From Zea mays (Eukaryota; Streptophyta; Magnoliopsida; Poales; Poaceae): a DNA stretch of 64,000 bases. Location: the NCBI RefSeq assembly GCF_902167145.1, contig NC_050105.1, positions 140,415,988-140,479,987 on the forward strand, given 5' to 3'. Numbering within the stretch: position 1 is the stretch's first letter; the number at the start of each line of letters is the position of its first letter. Made by a program: the position numbers and the translations under genes. Positions 32,756-44,400 of the stretch are shown here, one piece after another. The notes under the pieces are model-generated. The model ran no database searches, was not told the origin of the DNA, and saw nothing but the letters and a program-made list of their open reading frames with translations.

Positions 32756-33835
32756 GTATTTATATAATCCACCTAATAATATATGTTGTTTGTTTATCTC
32801 TTAATTTATTTAAGCTAGATTATATAATCTAGATGGTAAACAAACATGTCTTTAGGACCTAAATTAGATTTTAATAAATATATTAAATTTAATTTATATT
32901 ACTTATGCTTATAAATTTATGATAATTGAATAGTGGATTTAACTATAAATCTAATCATGCTAAATTTGTATCATAAGAATTAAGAATTCTTAGTTAAATA
33001 CGTGTCCATGTATATTGAAATTAGAATCTTAATATGGGTGTGCATCTTATAAATTAGAAATTTCTTGAAGAGTGAATATCACTAGGGAGTTATTGGTAGG
33101 CTGCATCAACTTAGGACTAGATTCGATAGTTGTAGTCAATACGTGTTTGGTTGTATGGTTAGGCCAAATCGGTTCTCAAAACACCTCTAATTAGGGATAT
33201 TAGGGATGACAATTTAATCCGTGGATTCGGATATCCATCGAATATCTGACCCAACGAATCTGGATAGGGATATGTTTTTTACACGTGGGTTAGACCCGTA
33301 TTCGACCCGAGATAAAGTGGACATGGATTTGGATATTAAACCTCATCCGCGGATTATCCGTTAGATATCCGAAATTAACCAATACTTCAAAAAAATTCTA
33401 GACAGGTAGACAACCCAGCCGGTTTGTTGTTCACAGATACCATGTGGCAGTGTGCTTGCTCCGTGCTCCCCGCTCTAGCTCTCATAGCGCTAGCTCAAGT
33501 GCTCAACACTACACCCGGATTAGATCATCAGAACTTCAGAAGGCAGAAGGCTGAAGGCCAAAAAGCAGAGGAGACATGCAGACATGTATTTGTTGTCATG
33601 TTGAGAACTTATTTGTTGACATACAGAACATGTACTTAAACTATTTATTTGTCATTTGTCATACATACATGTATTTATTGATAACTAGCCAATCATGTAG
33701 ACATGTGCGCAACTTTTTGTTCTAAATTTATTATTGCAATGCAAGACATGTATTTTTTGTCATGTTGAGAATGTTGCTTGTTGAAGGACATGTATATTTG
33801 TTTAATTTTTTATTAAGTTTTTTTAAACAAACATG
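32756..33835. other. AT-rich intergenic sequence with small foldbacks
   Basis: No gene was seen. A perfect 18-bp palindrome CTAGATTATATAATCTAG lies at 32,815-32,832 between TTGTTTGTTTA and TAAACAAACA arms and looks like a small MITE (about 32,780-32,855). 33,220-33,380 is rich in GGATAT/ATATCC. ACATGTATTTDTTGTCATGTTGAGAA occurs twice (about 33,580 and 33,743). Confidence 0.55.
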
Positions 33836-34024
33836 TCCCACGAGAAGTCCGATGGCTCCACAGTCCACACCACGAAGCTGGCGTCGCCAGGGCCCCACGA
33901 CGCGTCGTCGTGGTTGGTTGTCGACTCTTCCACCATCTCGGCTGCGTGCGGTGCGCATGTGTCCCACGTGTTCGCCGTCAACGTCACCCTTCCGCGCGAG
34001 AGCTCACCGATGCCGATGGTGATG
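33836..34024. other. GC-rich coding-like segment left of the hAT element, unidentified
   Basis: About 190 bp of abruptly high GC is open in several frames on both strands. It abuts the 8-bp target duplication of the hAT element and continues after it at 37,437. It could be an exon of a former gene, but I cannot name the product or even the strand. Confidence 0.4.
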
Positions 34025-34073
34025 ACGCCACACAGGGGCGAAGCCATGATCCGAAGATAGGGGGGCAGACTTA

Positions 34074-34305
34074 GGAGGTGTTTGGTTGCTCCTGCTAAAG
34101 TTTAACTCGAGTCATATCAAGCGTTTGACTTTTAAATAGGAGTATGAAATATAGACCCAACCAACTGGACTAGATTCGTCTCGTCTTTTAATCTTCGGCT
34201 GACAAATTAGTTTTATAATCCGACTACATTTAATACCCGGAACGGAGGTTCAAACATTCGATGAGACAGGGGCTAAATTTTAGCGGGGTGTAACCAAACA
34301 CCCCC
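34074..34305. mobile_element. Tourist-like MITE (232 bp) nested in the hAT element
   Basis: The ends are GGAGGTGTTTGGTT and AACCAAACACCCCC, with further inner complementarity (GCTAAARTTT). TSD TTA is at 34,071-34,073 and 34,306-34,308. The TSD and the GGTGTTTGG termini fit PIF/Harbinger-derived Tourist elements. Confidence 0.9.
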
Positions 34306-34445
34306 TTAGCCTCCAAGCGACCAAACCAGCAAGAATACATTATTAAAATGGCAAAGAAACCAACCACAATACATATATTGATATATAATGTTCATTACAA
34401 AAACAGTATAATAAAACAGCATCTATTTTGTCAAACAAAATAAAA

Positions 34446-36904
34446 TTATATCTCAGTTATTTTGAATTTAGCTCTACGTGTATTAGCTAGATCATAGGCC
34501 TTGATAATATCATCGGAACTAATCATTGCCGCTAATTCCCTTTCAATATAAACGACCAGATAATCCCGTAAATAGGCATCTCCCATTTTGCTTCGAAGAC
34601 GTGTCTTCACAAATTTCATAGCTGAAAAGGCTCTCTCTGTGGTCGCAGTTGACACAGGGAGAGTTAAGAGTAATCTCAATAATTTATCTACCATCGGATA
34701 AGAAGAATCTTTACCCAGCTTAACTAATCCACTTGTTAAATCAGCCAAAGATGATAAACCCTTTAGTTCTGGATGGTTGCAAACATCAAGTTGAAAATGT
34801 GGCAATTGGCACTCTAATTGCATTCTTTCTTGATTTGAGAAATCAGCAGGATAATACTTTTCCACTAGAGAGCATACCTTTTCCATGTCAAAAGAGCCAA
34901 GTATTGGATTCAAGAAAGCACAAAGTGATAAAAGGTCTGTCGCTTGGCCACCAAATCGATCTTCTATCTCATTCAGTTGTTGATCAATTGCAACATTAAA
35001 CACATCAAATTTATAATGATGAAAAACGGTGGTGTTATCATTCTTATTTCGAGATTTGGTCACATCAACAAACCTACAAATGTGATAAAATACAAATAAG
35101 ATCAATTCATATGATATGAATAATAATTGTGCAATAATTTAGCCAAAGGAAACATACTTGTGATTCAGATCCAAAATATCGATGTCATTCTTTTCACAAA
35201 AGTAATTGACCTCCTGAAGAAGAGGATCCCAACCATCATTTCGCAAGTTACCAAGTAAGACTTTAGTATTGGAAACTGAATCTAGTGCATTTAAAATATC
35301 AATTGACTTCTTTTGGAGTGTTTGACATAGCACATCGGTAATCTTCATAATCTTTTCCATCATGAGCAAAATAAACACAAAATCAAATTTGACAATAATT
35401 TGTAGTGCACCTGCAGCATCACCACGAGAATACTTTGAAACTGAACGATCATTTGCAATACTACGTAGGACTGAAATTGTGGCGCTAAACATCTTCTTTA
35501 AGCTTTGAATTGACTTGTAATGGGAACTCCATCTAGTGTCCCCTGGCCTCTGTAGAGAGCTCATCTGATTTGCACCTTGTCCAGTGTCAAGCTCTCCCAA
35601 TTCAATTTCACGAGCTATTTCTTCAGCTTGTGCAGCTAGTAACTCATCATTGCGCTTAGTAGATGAACTAACAACATTTATGATAAAAGTTGCATGTTGA
35701 AAGAAGTTGTGTACCTGTTGCAGTTAAGACAGCACAAATTGAGTTCTTAAGAGTCACTGCAGTAGTATCCTTCACATGAACGAGGTCAAGAAAACGTTCC
35801 TTGATAAGTCCTTCTTTGTTGACAAAACGGATGACTATTGCCATTTGCTCCTTTTTAGATTCATCTCGAGCTTCATCAACCATGATGCAAAACTTGCTAG
35901 TGCCAATTTCTTCTCTTATTAATTTTTGCACTTTCCGTGCAACAATGCTTAGAATTTCCTTCTGGACATCAGATGAAGTGTATTTGGCATTTTTTGGAGC
36001 ATTTTGTAACACAACTCCTTTCACCTCCTTGTTATATGAAGCCAAAAGCTTGACCATTTCAAGAAAATTACCTTGATTTAATGAATTCTGAGATTCATCA
36101 TGGCCTCTAAATGGACAACCTTGAAATGTTAGCCACCTACACAACATGCAAGGTTTAAGATATTAAATTATTAAGATGGTGATGATGATAATAATGTATA
36201 CATATGTATAAACATCATAAAAAACAAACTTATTTTTTACCTAATGGAATTGATGGTAGTCGTAAGCCTTAGTCTTGCTTCTGCAACTAATTTCTCATTT
36301 TCTTTAACCATCACCTTGTCAATATGAGTCATACTGTTTTTCAGATTATTGAAACATCCAACAGAATAGTTATGGGCAGAACCAGAATTTCCCATATGTT
36401 TTAGAAAAGCACATTCCTTTCCTTCATTAACCTTTTTCCAATTGTTAAACCCCTTGAATGTGAATGTATCTGATCCATACTTTCCAATTGGTTTCTTTGA
36501 AAAAAGAAAACATGGGAGACAATAAGCACGATCTGTATGAGGTGAATACTCTAGCCAACTAAATTGTTTAAACCAATTGCTCTGGAATCGACGAGCATGA
36601 GATGCATCATTCAATGGGTACTCATCTAATATAACTTGATATGGGCCCTCAGATATATAAAATCTCCGAGCTTCATCTTGTTGATCAAAAGGTAGCCTCA
36701 AAATTTGAACACGTTTACCAGGCCACCAGGGTCTCTCTCAAATGCCGTGGCTAAAGTCTCTTGTTGATTTAGCTCAGCTGCCTCAGTATGCAAATTAATT
36801 GGATCAGAATCTTGCACATTGGTTAGGTTAGGATTTTCGATTGGAGTAGCTCTAGGATTATCACGTTGGAAAAAACAATCAATTGTCTTGAATTTTCTCT
36901 TCAT
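34446..36904 (-). pseudogene. hAT transposase (TTF zinc finger / DUF4371 / hAT dimerisation), broken
   Basis: This transposase is read on the minus strand from ATG at 36,904 (MKRKFKTIDCFFQRDN). Exon 1 (to 36,241) holds the TTF-type zinc finger region (YCLPCFLFSKKPIGKYG). A 104-bp GT-AG intron joins exon 2 (from 36,136) with FCIMVDEARDESKKEQMAI. An 84-bp intron (35,157-35,074) leads to exon 3, which holds the C-terminal dimerisation domain (LLRLLLTLPVSTATTERAFSAMK). Defects: an 8-bp insertion with frameshift near 36,720, and a break at about 35,710 where the segment with the usual DGASNM and CxxH motifs (around 80 residues in relatives) is missing. The second catalytic Asp is therefore lost and this copy cannot be an active transposase. 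Confidence 0.9.
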
Positions 36905-37428
36905 CTTGGCTGAAATTAAGTAGATGCAAAATTACATAATCACAATGCCCCAAATAAACATAATTGACAGCTGGTAAATGGTAATTATCTAATTTATTAT
37001 TTTACCTAGGCACCTAGCTAGATCAAACATCAAAGAAATTAAGAAACTCGGCTACCTGCCTGGACGCCTGGTGGCTGGTGCTTGGTGGTGAACAGCTCAC
37101 GGCTGGACGCCCTGTCCCTGCTGCCCGCTGGCCGCTCGGCCAGATCGCGCAGAGCCGCAGAGTGCGGCGTGCTGCCTGCCAGCCCAGCCGCAGTCCGCAG
37201 ACGGCAGAGCCGCTCAGCGCAGGTGCTGCCAGAGAACGAGAGACGGAGAGAAGAAGACAATGCGGCGTCCGATCGTGCGCGCTAGGGAAAAAAATTAAAG
37301 GTTTTAGACTACTAAACAATAAACTGATGGCAAAATAATGGGCTCTAGAATACATTAGTGGTATACCTTAGTTGGGCCGTTGGGGGGTGTCAGGTCCACC
37401 CCGGCCCCCCCTGGTGTCTTCGCCACTG
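36905..37428. other. 5' region and right end of the hAT element
   Basis: No gene was seen. AT-rich leader is followed by a GC-rich block (37,050-37,285), possibly captured or promoter sequence, and then the terminal inverted repeat. The short ORFs here have no recognisable domains. Confidence 0.6.
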
Positions 37429-37436
37429 ACGCCACA

Positions 37437-37680
37437 GCGCTGCGTGAGCTCAACGCCGTCTCACCTCTATCCGGCGCTTCATGCATTTCACCCCTCAACG
37501 AGCGGCTGCTCCGCGCACTCACCGGCCCCGTGGTGCTGCGCTTCGACCGCCCGCAGGCGTACAAGCAATCTATCACAGACTAACAGGCCTCCCCGCCACC
37601 AGCAGCCGCTTCTGCGTCATCGATGGCGAGCACCGCTTCGCCAACTACCAGAACTTTCATCTAACAAAGCTATTTTTTTG
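37437..37680 (+). other. GC-rich coding-like segment right of the hAT element, unidentified
   Basis: It continues the interrupted segment ending at 34,032. On the plus strand it reads ALRELNAVSPLSGASCISPL and GPVVLRFDRPQ before a stop, and FCVIDGEHRFANYQNF in a second frame. It may be an exon of the broken RWP-RK locus that starts about 250 bp downstream, but this is not shown by the sequence. Confidence 0.4.
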
Positions 37681-37932
37681 GTGATTCTGTAGTTAGTGGA
37701 CCTATCCCAAACAGGCTCTTGTATTGAAAGCCCATTGTTATAGATATTACTGGTGGGTTTTCTACAATTTACTTTTTCCATCCTCCAATGGTAAATAAAA
37801 GTATAAAACTTAAAGAACAATTAATAATATAAAAACTCCAGTGCCTTTGGAAGTTTGAGTTGTCATTATACATTTGATTTGTTTCATTACTCACTCTCCT
37901 CTTTTGCTACTTGAATATTTAGTTATATATGT
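37681..37932. other. AT-rich gap, nothing recognised
   Basis: Could be an intron between the GC-rich block and the RWP-RK exon. No motif was seen. Confidence 0.4.
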
Positions 37933-38535
37933 GTGGTATATGCAAAACTTGCACCACCAGTTCAGAAGCATACAAGAGCCAATCGGAAGCATATAGATAG
38001 CATTACTTTAGTTGATATAGCCCTGTACTTCAATCTTCCAATCCAAAATGCATCGAAGACTCTCAAGATTGGGGTCAGCGTACTGAAGAGGAAATGCCGG
38101 CAATATGGGATACCGGATACCTCGTTGGCCTCACCGAAAAATCAAGTCTCTTGACTCCCTCATTCACGACCTTGAGTACCAGCGGCATTTCTTAATATAG
38201 TATTTGATTACGGTTAAATTTAAACAAAAATCGTTTAACGTTATCGGTTACCTATCACGTTACAAATATGTGAACCAAACAACACTTTTTTTGATGCAGT
38301 TGTAACTTAATGTCAACAGAACTCATATTTTGTTGAACAGTACGTGCTGGAAAGAGAGGCTGACTGCTGCGATAAAGGAGCTCACAAAGCGGAAGAGCAT
38401 GCTGGAGAGCGAGAAGGAAACCATGCAGCAGAAACCAGCCATTATATTGACCTGATGGCCGAAACCAAGCTATTCAGGCAAGATGTTTTCAAGAGCAGAT
38501 ATAGGGCCAAAAGTTCAGTGATGGATATTGATTAG
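37933..38535 (+). pseudogene. RWP-RK transcription factor (RKD-like), broken
   Basis: The first block (37,933-38,190) encodes an RWP-RK DNA-binding domain: ITLVDIALYFNLPIQNASKTL and LKRKCRQYGIP. A 7-bp near-duplication (ATACCGG) shifts the frame, after which RWPHRKIKSLDSLIHDLEY reads in the next frame. A second block (38,341-38,535) after an acceptor-like TTGTTGAACAG reads ELTKRKSMLESEKETMQQKP, and then, after a 5-bp insertion, DLMAETKLFRQDVFKSRYRAK to TAG. Both halves match the order of RWP-RK family proteins, nuclear regulators of gametophyte development and nitrate response. No complete N-terminus was found. Two frameshifts mark it as a pseudogene or gene fragment. Confidence 0.88.
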
Positions 38536-38574
38536 CAATTCTCTTTAGCTGATAATAGCTGGTGTAAAAAGATA

Positions 38575-38654
38575 CTCCCTCCGTTTCTTTTTATTTGTCG
38601 CTGGATAGTGTAAAATTGCACTATCCAGCGACAAATAAAAAGAAACAGAGGGAG
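38575..38654. mobile_element. Stowaway-like MITE, 80-bp near-perfect hairpin
   Basis: The ends are CTCCCTCCGTTTC and GAAACAGAGGGAG, with TA on both sides (38,573-38,574 and 38,655-38,656). Almost the whole unit is self-complementary, with a loop of a few bases near 38,612-38,618. Confidence 0.92.
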
Positions 38655-38656
38655 TA

Positions 38657-39771
38657 TGACAGACTGACCCGGTTGTAAAGAGATAATCGATCCATGTGTA
38701 CCGCCAGTTTATACGATAGCTGGTAGCTGCGCTCTCTCCATAAATTATGTTTTGTTCTGATGGTGCCTGTTAATTGAACTCTTTTGGGGTGAACTGAGCT
38801 GATTGAAGAACTGGACATAGCATGGTTGGGAACTTGGGATGCTGGTGATACGAGTTAATCTTAGGAGTTAGGAGTACAATTTAAGCACATCCAAGCGAGA
38901 ACGTTGTTCACGCCCGAAAGAAACTTCATTAGAATCTCTATATATTTTTAAATGGTTGTCAATAGAGTTTTAAATTAAAACCCCTTCAACATCATCTTTA
39001 AGTAAAAATTTAAATATAATAGTTTTTTATTTAAGATTTTCAGTTAGCTAAAATTGAAAATAAAAATAATTTTTGTGATATATTAAGATATAGAAAAACT
39101 GTTGAAAAATAAAATGATATAAAAAGAATTTTCTATATTATTATTAGAGAGTAAAATTTAGAAAGATGGCCGGAGATGCTCTGGTGTTGGTGCTGAAACC
39201 ACGGAAGTTGGATAGTTTATCACATCATTTGACAGACACCATGCAGCAGGAAATTCGACACAAAATTCACGCGGCAGCGCCGTTCCGCGACCTGTGTCCA
39301 AATTGCTAAAGTTAATTTCCGCTTTTGGCCGGACAAGCAATATATACGAACCAGATTTTCGTTAAAGCTCTCGCGTTGCTTTCAGGAATCAGGACAGTCA
39401 CCAGACTAAGAGGCGAATGAAATATACGAGAAAAAGAAAGGGACGATTTTTTCGTTTCCCGGGCTTCACTAAATAATCTTTATCTTTACTATATTAAAGT
39501 ACTAGTTTTAATGATCGTCCTGCGTTAATATTTTTTAAAATGATCTCTAATTTTTTAAAATCAACCTACACTTCTATAATCTCTTCTCTATTATTATAAT
39601 AGGAGAGTTTGTGTAAAAAATAAGTTGAAATTATATATAAGTGAGTGTTTCAACCTTGGTTGTTGGCTCTATATTCACACTCACATATAATTAATAGAAA
39701 ACATATATTTTATGACTAGTGCCATAAAATATTTCACATATACTCGTGTAAATGTTAGTAATTATTTTAGG
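38657..39771. other. AT-rich intergenic sequence
   Basis: No gene was seen. The end at about 39,160-39,180 (GATGGCCGGAGATGCTCT) resembles the terminal AGAGCATCTCCGGCC of a common plant MITE whose AT-rich body may be 38,930-39,180. The left end is not clear. Confidence 0.45.
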
Positions 39772-40357
39772 GTTTTTTAAATTGGTGCTCTTAGTTTTGG
39801 TGGTGTGCTCACGTATACCCTTAGTCGTGTTTTTTGCTGGGGGTATATGTGAGCAACGTGCTTGGTTAAGACTCCGTGAGTGCAAGCGTTAATGGAATGG
39901 TTACCGCCGTGATTCAATAAACTGTTTGGTGACCCACAGTCCCGGAGGATCCAGCCCATTTCCTGGCCCAAAAAACCACAGACCGAATTATCGCCGAGAC
40001 TTAAAAAAATGTGTTTGGTGACCACGCTCTCGATCCGATCCGCGGGAGACTTTAATTAAACCAGCTAATTTTACTCCACCTATATATTAAGTTGTCGCAG
40101 AACTGCTACCGCTGCTGTGCAGATAAATATCAGCGCTTATCTTTTTCTTTAACCGAGCAAACAATAGCCACATGAGATAGCCCAAGTAAAAAGAACCAAG
40201 GTTAACTGCAAAGAACGACAACGCTTCTATCTTTTTCTTTTTCCTTAGGACGCATACAAATAGAATGGGGATCAATAATTCAGTAGGAAGCATCTTACTG
40301 CAGCTGATATATAGGTGAGCACACCACCAAAACCGAGGGCACCAATTTGAAAAATCC
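39772..40357. mobile_element. Nonautonomous TIR element with about 46-bp terminal inverted repeats
   Basis: The left end reads TTTTTTAAATTGGTGCTCTT then GTTTTGGTGGTGTGCTCACG. The right end, complemented, reads ATTTTTCAAATTGGTGCCCT then GTTTTGGTGGTGTGCTCACC. Long TIRs suggest a Mutator-type MITE, but I found no clear 9-bp TSD. The interior shows no transposase. Confidence 0.75.
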
Positions 40358-41258
40358 GTTATTGGGTTTTTTAAATTGGTGACTGTAGTTGGTCCAGACT
40401 TCATCTTGTGGGAACCACATGGTTCACATCCTGCCGCTTTGGTAATTGCATAATTCATTGAAATCCTTTGCATGGTCCACAACTTGTGTGGGTTTAGTTT
40501 CAAACTTCAATTTTTCAGTATTGTTTAAGAAGTCCTTGCAGGTCGAACTGGTCCAGCACACTATGGAGAATTTTATAGTGCTTTGTATGGTCTTTATATA
40601 GAGTTTATGAACTCTATTTTTTGTTGGATGGATTACAGGATATGATTTTTTTTACCAAGTCTGTTACTTTGTAGGTAATATTACATGTAGTAAATGCTGA
40701 AACTATACTTTGTAATGACTAGCAAAGATGTAGGTTACTTTGTAGATTTTGATGTTAAGCTTGAGAGTGTTAAAATATGGTCATTTTGAACAGAGCTACT
40801 GGACGAAAATGTTAGCTTCATAACAGTTAGTGTAAATGTTAAATGTTAGGAAGTTATTCCAATTCCATTTTCTTTCAACCTCACAAACACTGTATCACTT
40901 TCATACAGATTATACATTAGGCGGTGGCCGTGTTAGTGGCAGCAAAAGGATTTCTTCAGAACATGCATCAGGTAGTGGCCATGTTAGTGTCCGATTGTTT
41001 TAGCTTAAAAAGATAAATCGACAAACAGGTAGTTTATGTAAAGCACTCAATTTCTAATTTAGTCTACTCTCTACTTATACATGCATATTACCAACTAATT
41101 TCTGATTTAGTCTACTCTCTACCTATTTGCATGCTCTGATTTAGTTACCTTATTTTGTTTCTTTGTAATGTGTTGCTAGTAAAATCTGCAATGAGCTTCT
41201 GCTGCTGCTCGATCCATCCATTGAAATCTTGAGGTAATCATTCCATCAGCTGTCAGAT
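40358..41258. other. AT-rich spacer with short exon-like blocks
   Basis: A third copy of the TIR start (GGGTTTTTTAAATTGGTG) lies at about 40,365-40,382. GTGGCCRTGTTAGTG occurs twice near 40,924 and 40,976. A short open stretch with acceptor-like and donor-like edges (ELLLLLDPSIEILR then GGTAATC, about 41,192-41,234) may be an exon relic. No gene is called. Confidence 0.4.
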
Positions 41259-41438
41259 TTCCTGAACTTGTTTTTTTTTGAAAGGGACGGGCAAAAGATG
41301 TGCCGGTCCAATATATCAGAGTAGGAGAAAACACTTACAAGACACACACGAAGACGAAGAAGAGAGAGGGGGGTGGGAAGAAAGAAGAGCAAAACTCGAC
41401 TGTCTACTAAGATTAAGAGTAGATCACTAGGCCCAAAA

Positions 41439-44400
41439 CTAACCCACTAGAGCGCCAACAAGTTCTCTCACTAAATAAGCGACCTGATCTGAATTCTTCT
41501 GCTGATTTCTGAAGATCCTGTTGTTTCTTTCTAACCATAAGCTCCACCAAAAGTAGATCAGAAGCCCATCGAATTTTTTTCTAGATTGCCTATTACAGAG
41601 ACCTCTTAGATTCCTCCACCAATCATACAACGACTCCGATGTCTGGTTTCCTCCCAAGAAAGAACAGTTCCCCCATATCAAAATTTTGTTCCACACCTCT
41701 CTACTGAAAGGGCAATCTTTGCATAAATGGGTTACCGTCTCTAGTGCTGAGTTACAAAGACAGCAAACTGGGTTGCACTGCCAATGTCTTTTCTGAAGGT
41801 TGTCAGCAGTCAGCACTTTATTATGCAAAAGAGTCCATGCAAAAAACGGCACTTAGGTTCAGTTTTTGCTTTCCAAATGGGGTCAATTTTCATTATGCAA
41901 TAATTTGCTGCAAATTGGATCTTATAAGCGCTGCTTGCACTGTACTCACCATCTTCTGTCCATCTCCAAGAAATGGAGTCTTCTAGATCGTTGAGCTCGT
42001 GTGTACTATTGATGGCCTGCCAAAGGCCGAGCAATTCCTTTAATTCTTCTGCACCATCGTAGGGAGAGCATAACTGGATCCAACGGTTGTTTCTCAGGGC
42101 CTAGAAAGTCGAAATGTTCTTCCTTTTTGCTTTGTTGAAAAGACTTGGTGCAATGTTTTTTGGTGCTTGACCATGGATCCAACTAGATTTCCAGAATACA
42201 GCAGTTTTCCCATTACCCACCTTCACACAAGTGGAAGCGTTGAAAAGATCTTCATCTGATTCATCACATGGCAGCTGCAAATTCACCCATGCTTTGTCTT
42301 TGGCCTTCCATCGAAACCACAACCATCTTAGTCTTAAAGCCCTCGCAAAACGATTCAGGTCTAGAATGCCCAATCCCCCTTTGCACTTTGGTAAACAAGT
42401 AGTAGACCAGTTGATCAGACAGTGACCCACGTTGCATGATTCAGGATTACTTCCATTCCAGAGGAAACTTCTTCTTATCTTATCAATTTTTTTCAATAGC
42501 CATTTTTGAGCCGGGAAGACCGTCAGATGATAAATAGGTTGCTCGGATAACACAGATTTAACTAATGTCTCTCTACCTGCCTTTGAGAGAAGCCTTCCTT
42601 TCCATCCTGCGAGCCTTTTATTGATTTTATCAACTAAAGGTTGTAGCTCAATTCTTTTAGCGGTTCTGAAGTGAAGGGGTAGACCCAGGTATTTCCCGGG
42701 TAACTTAGCGATTTTACTGGGGAAGACTTCTACAAGATTTGGCCACAGCTCCTCTGGGTAACGAATCGGAAAAATTTCTGTTTTATCGAAGTTTATCTTC
42801 AGCCCTGAACACCCTTCGAAAGTCTCTAGAATCGATTTTACAACTTTGAGATTTTCTTTATCCGCTCTAATAAACACCTCTGCATCGTCTGCGTATAGGG
42901 AACATCGAAGCTTTGCCCCTCTTGGCAGGACCCGCCCCAGTAACCCAGCCTCAGCTGCCCTCTCAATCATCCTCTGAAGAGGATCCATTGATAATATGAA
43001 TAGAAAAGGGGAAAGGGGGTCCCCCTGCCTCACACCACGCCTGTGGTAAATCTTGTCTGATTGTTGACCATTGATGGTGACTCTGGAGGTAGAAGAACCA
43101 AGAATTGCGGCGATCCAATCACGCCACCTTTGGGGGAATCCCCGGGCTTTTAGCACATCGAGAAGGTAAGCCCAATTTAGGGAATCGAAAGCTTTGGATA
43201 TATCAAGCTTAACAAACAGAGCCGACTGGCTGTTTTTATGAAGTTTCCTGATCACCCTTTGAACATATAGGAAGTTATCGTGAATTGATCATTTCTGAAT
43301 GAAGGCGTTCTGAGCAGTAGATACGATCTCGTTCATTCGCGGTGCAAGCCTGTTTGCCAGAATTTTTGTTATGATTTTCATGAAGCTATTGATAAGACTG
43401 ATAGGTCTAAATTTGTCTATTGTGTCAGAGACCTCTCTTTTGGGAAGAAGAATGATGTTTGCCTCATTAACTAGGTGCAAGCTCCTGCATTTTAGGTGAT
43501 AAAAGTCGTTAATTGCTTTGGAAAGGTCGTCTTTAACCACGTCGAAGCAGCATCTATAGAACAGCCCAATGAAGCCATCCGGTCCTGGCGCCTTTTCGGA
43601 TTGCAACCCCATAACCACCTTCTTGATCTCATTATCCTCTATCACATTGTCTAACTCGGATAGATCAAATGGCAAACAGCCCAAATTATCCCAACGAACA
43701 GCCCTCTGTCTCACTCCACTTGTTCCAAGCACTGCATTAAAGTGATGATGAGCCTCATGCATTTTATCTCGTTGGCTGGTCAAGATTGAATCACCATGAA
43801 CTAGAGATCTGATATTATTTTTTCGTCTTCTATTGTTGGCCATCAAATGGAAGAATTTGTTATTAGCGACCCCCAGACGCATCCAGGTGAGCCTGGAATG
43901 TTGTCTTGCAATTGATTTTTGAATGCAAGCTAGACCAAAAATTTTGGATTTAAGCCATTTCCTGAATTCCAATTCGTCACTGGTGAGCTGCCTAGATTCC
44001 TGAGCCTTCTCCAGAAGGGTTAGCACAATCTGAATGATTGCCAATTGCACACTGACACTACCGACTGATTTTCTTCTCCACGCGCATAGAGCCTTGGCTG
44101 TGCGCTGCATCTTCACATGGAGCACAAGAATCGCATCAGCAGAATTGACACCAGCGCTCCAAGCGTGTTGCACAACCTCCTTAAATCCATTGATTTTTGT
44201 CCAGAACGACTCAAATCTAAAACCCCTAAAGAAGGGGAAGGAAGAACGACCTTGCATAATTAGCGGATAGTGATCCAAGGTCATTGTGTCAATGGCCTGA
44301 AGGTCTGCCGAGGGGAATAATTGATGCCACTCTGTTGTCGCAAGAAATCTGTCAATCCTCGTCATTGTAGGTTCATTCTGTTCATTTGACCATGTGAAAG

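Larger units (their letters stand above)
34033..37428 (-). mobile_element. Complete hAT transposon (3,396 bp) with 8-bp TSD
   Basis: The left end starts CAGGGGCGAAG and the right end finishes CTTCGCCACTG, forming imperfect 11-bp terminal inverted repeats. The 8-bp duplication ACGCCACA is perfect at 34,025-34,032 and 37,429-37,436. The minus-strand transposase gene lies within it, and a Tourist MITE is inserted 41 bp from the left end. TIR start, TSD length and transposase type all agree with hAT. Confidence 0.95.

Noticed and set aside
37023..37355. Short GC-rich frames near the right end of the hAT element
   Set aside because: Frames on both strands without domains; the transposase already starts at 36,904 in the opposite sense.
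39470..39500. Helitron 5' end (TCTTTATCTTTACTATATTAAAG)
   Set aside because: Similar to Helitron starts, but no hairpin plus CTRR end could be found downstream.
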